Shown here: piece by piece, positions 62,488-64,000 of the stretch
Layout: each line of letters starts with the position of its first letter
Position numbering within the stretch: position 1 is the first letter of the stretch
Origin: Lachnospiraceae bacterium P6A3
GTDB lineage: Bacteria > Bacillota > Clostridia > Lachnospirales > Lachnospiraceae
Length of the DNA stretch: 64,000 nt
Assembly: GCA_000702085.1 (NCBI GenBank)
Contig: KL370861.1
Location: 312,911-376,910, forward strand
Direction of reading: 5' to 3'
The notes under the pieces: model-generated
Told to the model about the DNA's origin: nothing
The model's input: only the letters and a program-made list of their open reading frames with translations
Database searches by the model: none
Translations under genes and position numbers: made by a program

Positions 62488-64000
62488 ATGAGAAATCTTA
62501 TCAGAAGAGCGGGAGCCGGATTGCTGGCTGTACTTACGGCTTTTGCGTTGATGCCGGCAGCAGGCGTAAAGGCTGCCGAACAATATGAAGAAGAACTTTC
62601 CGTCTTTATTTCTTTTACCGGATCCGGTGCGGAAGCGGGAGACAGAGGACTGGTGTATGCGGGCCCCGGCAGAGAATCTTCCACGGGCATTACTGCGGTA
62701 ACCGCAAGTGCGGCGGTCGGTGATACCGTTACTGTTTCTCTTACCTTTCCCGAAGAAGTAACAGGCGTTTATGATATCGCACCTGTAATAGTATCTCAGT
62801 ATGACAATATCGCCATTGAAAATGTCACCGCCGATGTTGCTCTTAAGGTTAACGGAGAAGACGTTGAGATAAACCTTGAGGAAAGCGAAGATATCCCGAT
62901 TTCATGGGAATCTTTTAAGGACGATTATAAGACCGCATGGCGCCTTTACGGAGGCATTGAAGAAGGCGGGCTTAAATATGTGGATGCGAATGTATTTAAA
63001 GGTGCAACAAGCATTGAATATACCATCACGATAAAATCCGCGGATGAAACCGGACCTGCATGCGAAGGCGAAGCGAGAGTATTTATCGCTTTCGACGGAG
63101 ATCTGGCTGAAAGCGGGGATCACGGTCTTAAATACTACGGCGAAGGAAATGAGGAAAATGCCGGAGATATCGAAGCGGTGGAAGCGCTTGCTAAGGTAGG
63201 AGATACCGTAACCGTTTCTCTCACCCTTCCTTCCGCATTAAGACATGCATATTTTGTTTCACCCGTCATAGTTCCTGAGGAAGGAACCGAGTACAGCAAG
63301 GCTGATGTAACCGTAGCACTTAATATTGACGGCTCCGTTATAGCTCTTGATGAAACGCTTACGGCCGGAGCGTGGGATGAAGCGCTCCCAGGCATCGAAA
63401 GTGCATGGAGACTTTACGGCGGTGCCGATGATGCGGGGTCGGGTACCGTAGAAGCTGATCTTTTTGCGGGTGTTACCAAGATTGAATACCGGATAACCAT
63501 CAATTCTCTCTATGAAGTTCCCAAAGAGCCCGAACCCGAACCCGAACCTGAGGTCGTTCCCGAAGAGCCTGCTCCCGAAGAAATCGCACCTGCTCCGGTT
63601 GAACCTGTCTCACCTGAAGTGCCTGCTGTTGAAGATGATTCTCAAAAAGGACTTGTCATGGGTATAGTTATCGCAATTATTGCCGTCATAATGATCATTG
63701 CGGGAGCACTTCTTTCCAGAAAGAAAGATCCCGATGAAAGCAAGGACAATAAGAAAAATAAAAACGATGATGATCTGGATATCATCGATCTTTCGGACAG
63801 CGCGGATGAACTTGAAGAAGCCGAAGATGAAGCGGAAGAGATATCCGAAAGTAAGGCAGCTGCCGCGGTAAGCGGAGCGGAAGAGATTGAAGCAGGCGCA
63901 GAAAATCTTTCCGGTGATCTGTACTCGGATCTTCCCGATCTTGATAAAGAGATGAAGAGGATAGATTCGGTCATAGCAAAAGGACCTTACACCGATGACT
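62488..64000 (+). CDS. Surface protein with duplicated beta domain, PEP linker and membrane anchor (3' truncated)
   Basis: Open from ATG 62488 (MRNLIRRAGAGLLAVLTAFA) to the window end without a stop, at least 504 residues; the stop lies beyond. A signal peptide ends near GVKAAEQ. Two related domains of about 165 residues follow: VGDTVTVSLTFPEEV with AWRLYGG and IEYTITIKS in the first, VGDTVTVSLTLPSAL with AWRLYGG and IEYRITINS in the second. Then a Pro/Glu linker (EPEPEPEPEVVPEEPAPEE), one membrane segment near 388-408 and an acidic cytoplasmic tail. Likely a glycan-binding or adhesion protein; its position behind cellobiose phosphorylase suggests a carbohydrate ligand. Confidence 0.85.
   Translation, partial: MRNLIRRAGAGLLAVLTAFALMPAAGVKAAEQYEEELSVFISFTGSGAEAGDRGLVYAGPGRESSTGITAVTASAAVGDTVTVSLTFPEEVTGVYDIAPVIVSQYDNIAIENVTADVALKVNGEDVEINLEESEDIPISWESFKDDYKTAWRLYGGIEEGGLKYVDANVFKGATSIEYTITIKSADETGPACEGEARVFIAFDGDLAESGDHGLKYYGEGNEENAGDIEAVEALAKVGDTVTVSLTLPSALRHAYFVSPVIVPEEGTEYSKADVTVALNIDGSVIALDETLTAGAWDEALPGIESAWRLYGGADDAGSGTVEADLFAGVTKIEYRITINSLYEVPKEPEPEPEPEVVPEEPAPEEIAPAPVEPVSPEVPAVEDDSQKGLVMGIVIAIIAVIMIIAGALLSRKKDPDESKDNKKNKNDDDLDIIDLSDSADELEEAEDEAEEISESKAAAAVSGAEEIEAGAENLSGDLYSDLPDLDKEMKRIDSVIAKGPYTDD

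Noticed and set aside
1-64000. Mobile elements, prophage or genomic island
   Set aside because: No transposase, integrase, phage structural gene, attachment duplication at the tRNA-Gly gene, or abrupt base-composition change was seen.

Overview
The window is about 64 kb of bacterial chromosome at moderate G+C (roughly mid-40s percent by eye). Several features point to an anaerobic Firmicute of the Clostridia, most likely family Lachnospiraceae and near Butyrivibrio or its relatives. These are the nusA-ylxR-ylxQ-infB-rbfA-nrnA-truB-ribF order, a SEC-C methionine aminopeptidase, the DUF5685/J-domain pair, a GH94 cellobiose phosphorylase, a clostripain-type protease, strong Shine-Dalgarno sequences and anaerobic NrdG. 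The genus is inference. No transposase, integrase, phage gene, rRNA or CRISPR array is visible, so this is mostly core chromosome with some lineage-specific surface and envelope genes.

Layout. 1-7903: translation and RNA-processing operon (nusA partial to ribF). 7908-11902: Na/phosphate symporter and a polar amino-acid ABC transporter. 11928-14666: rpsO and pnp, each preceded by a structured leader; the pnp leader folds on paper into a three-way junction with complementary hairpin loops. 14667-15281: a gene-free stretch of GGCTA-based inverted repeats including a 73-bp tandem array. 15282-17391: operon of a DUF5685 protein with terpenoid-synthase-like Asp motifs, a J-domain/TPR protein and a membrane-anchored 12-residue-repeat protein. 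17462-23898: nrdG, a repeat membrane protein, map, a degenerate SGNH-like protein and a large PocR hybrid kinase.

23982-29662: one-carbon and aspartate-family genes (glyA, hom, lysC), then a membrane-anchored GH3-like protein lacking catalytic motifs. 29729-29801: tRNA-Gly. 30598-36941: six-gene operon (GT2-GtrA fusion, phosphodiester glycosidase, unknown, beta-CASP nuclease, thyA, folA). 36977-37134: a 158-bp nested palindrome between convergent genes. 38499-41684: ilvE, a PrsA-like lipoprotein and an HD-GYP protein. 42129-44911: a second phosphodiester glycosidase with an Lgt-like membrane protein. 44994-47672: zinc regulator and uptake operon in which a cysteine-bearing OB-like lipoprotein sits where ZnuA might be expected.

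47769-48368: CIRCE-controlled hsp20. 48473-52350: surface-glycan pair (two-domain glycosyltransferase; methyltransferase fused to a kinase-like domain). 52404-58771: SDR dehydrogenase, clostripain-like lipoprotein, TetR regulator, serine hydrolase and a polytopic GT39-like protein. 58777-64000: an AraC regulator divergent from cellobiose phosphorylase, followed by a surface protein with a duplicated domain that runs off the end of the window.

The main points worth a second look are the DUF5685 operon beside its repeat array, the pnp leader RNA, the nested palindrome, the Lgt-like paralog, the ZnuA-less zinc operon and the methyltransferase/kinase fusion. All functional statements rest on reading motifs by eye; no database search was run.
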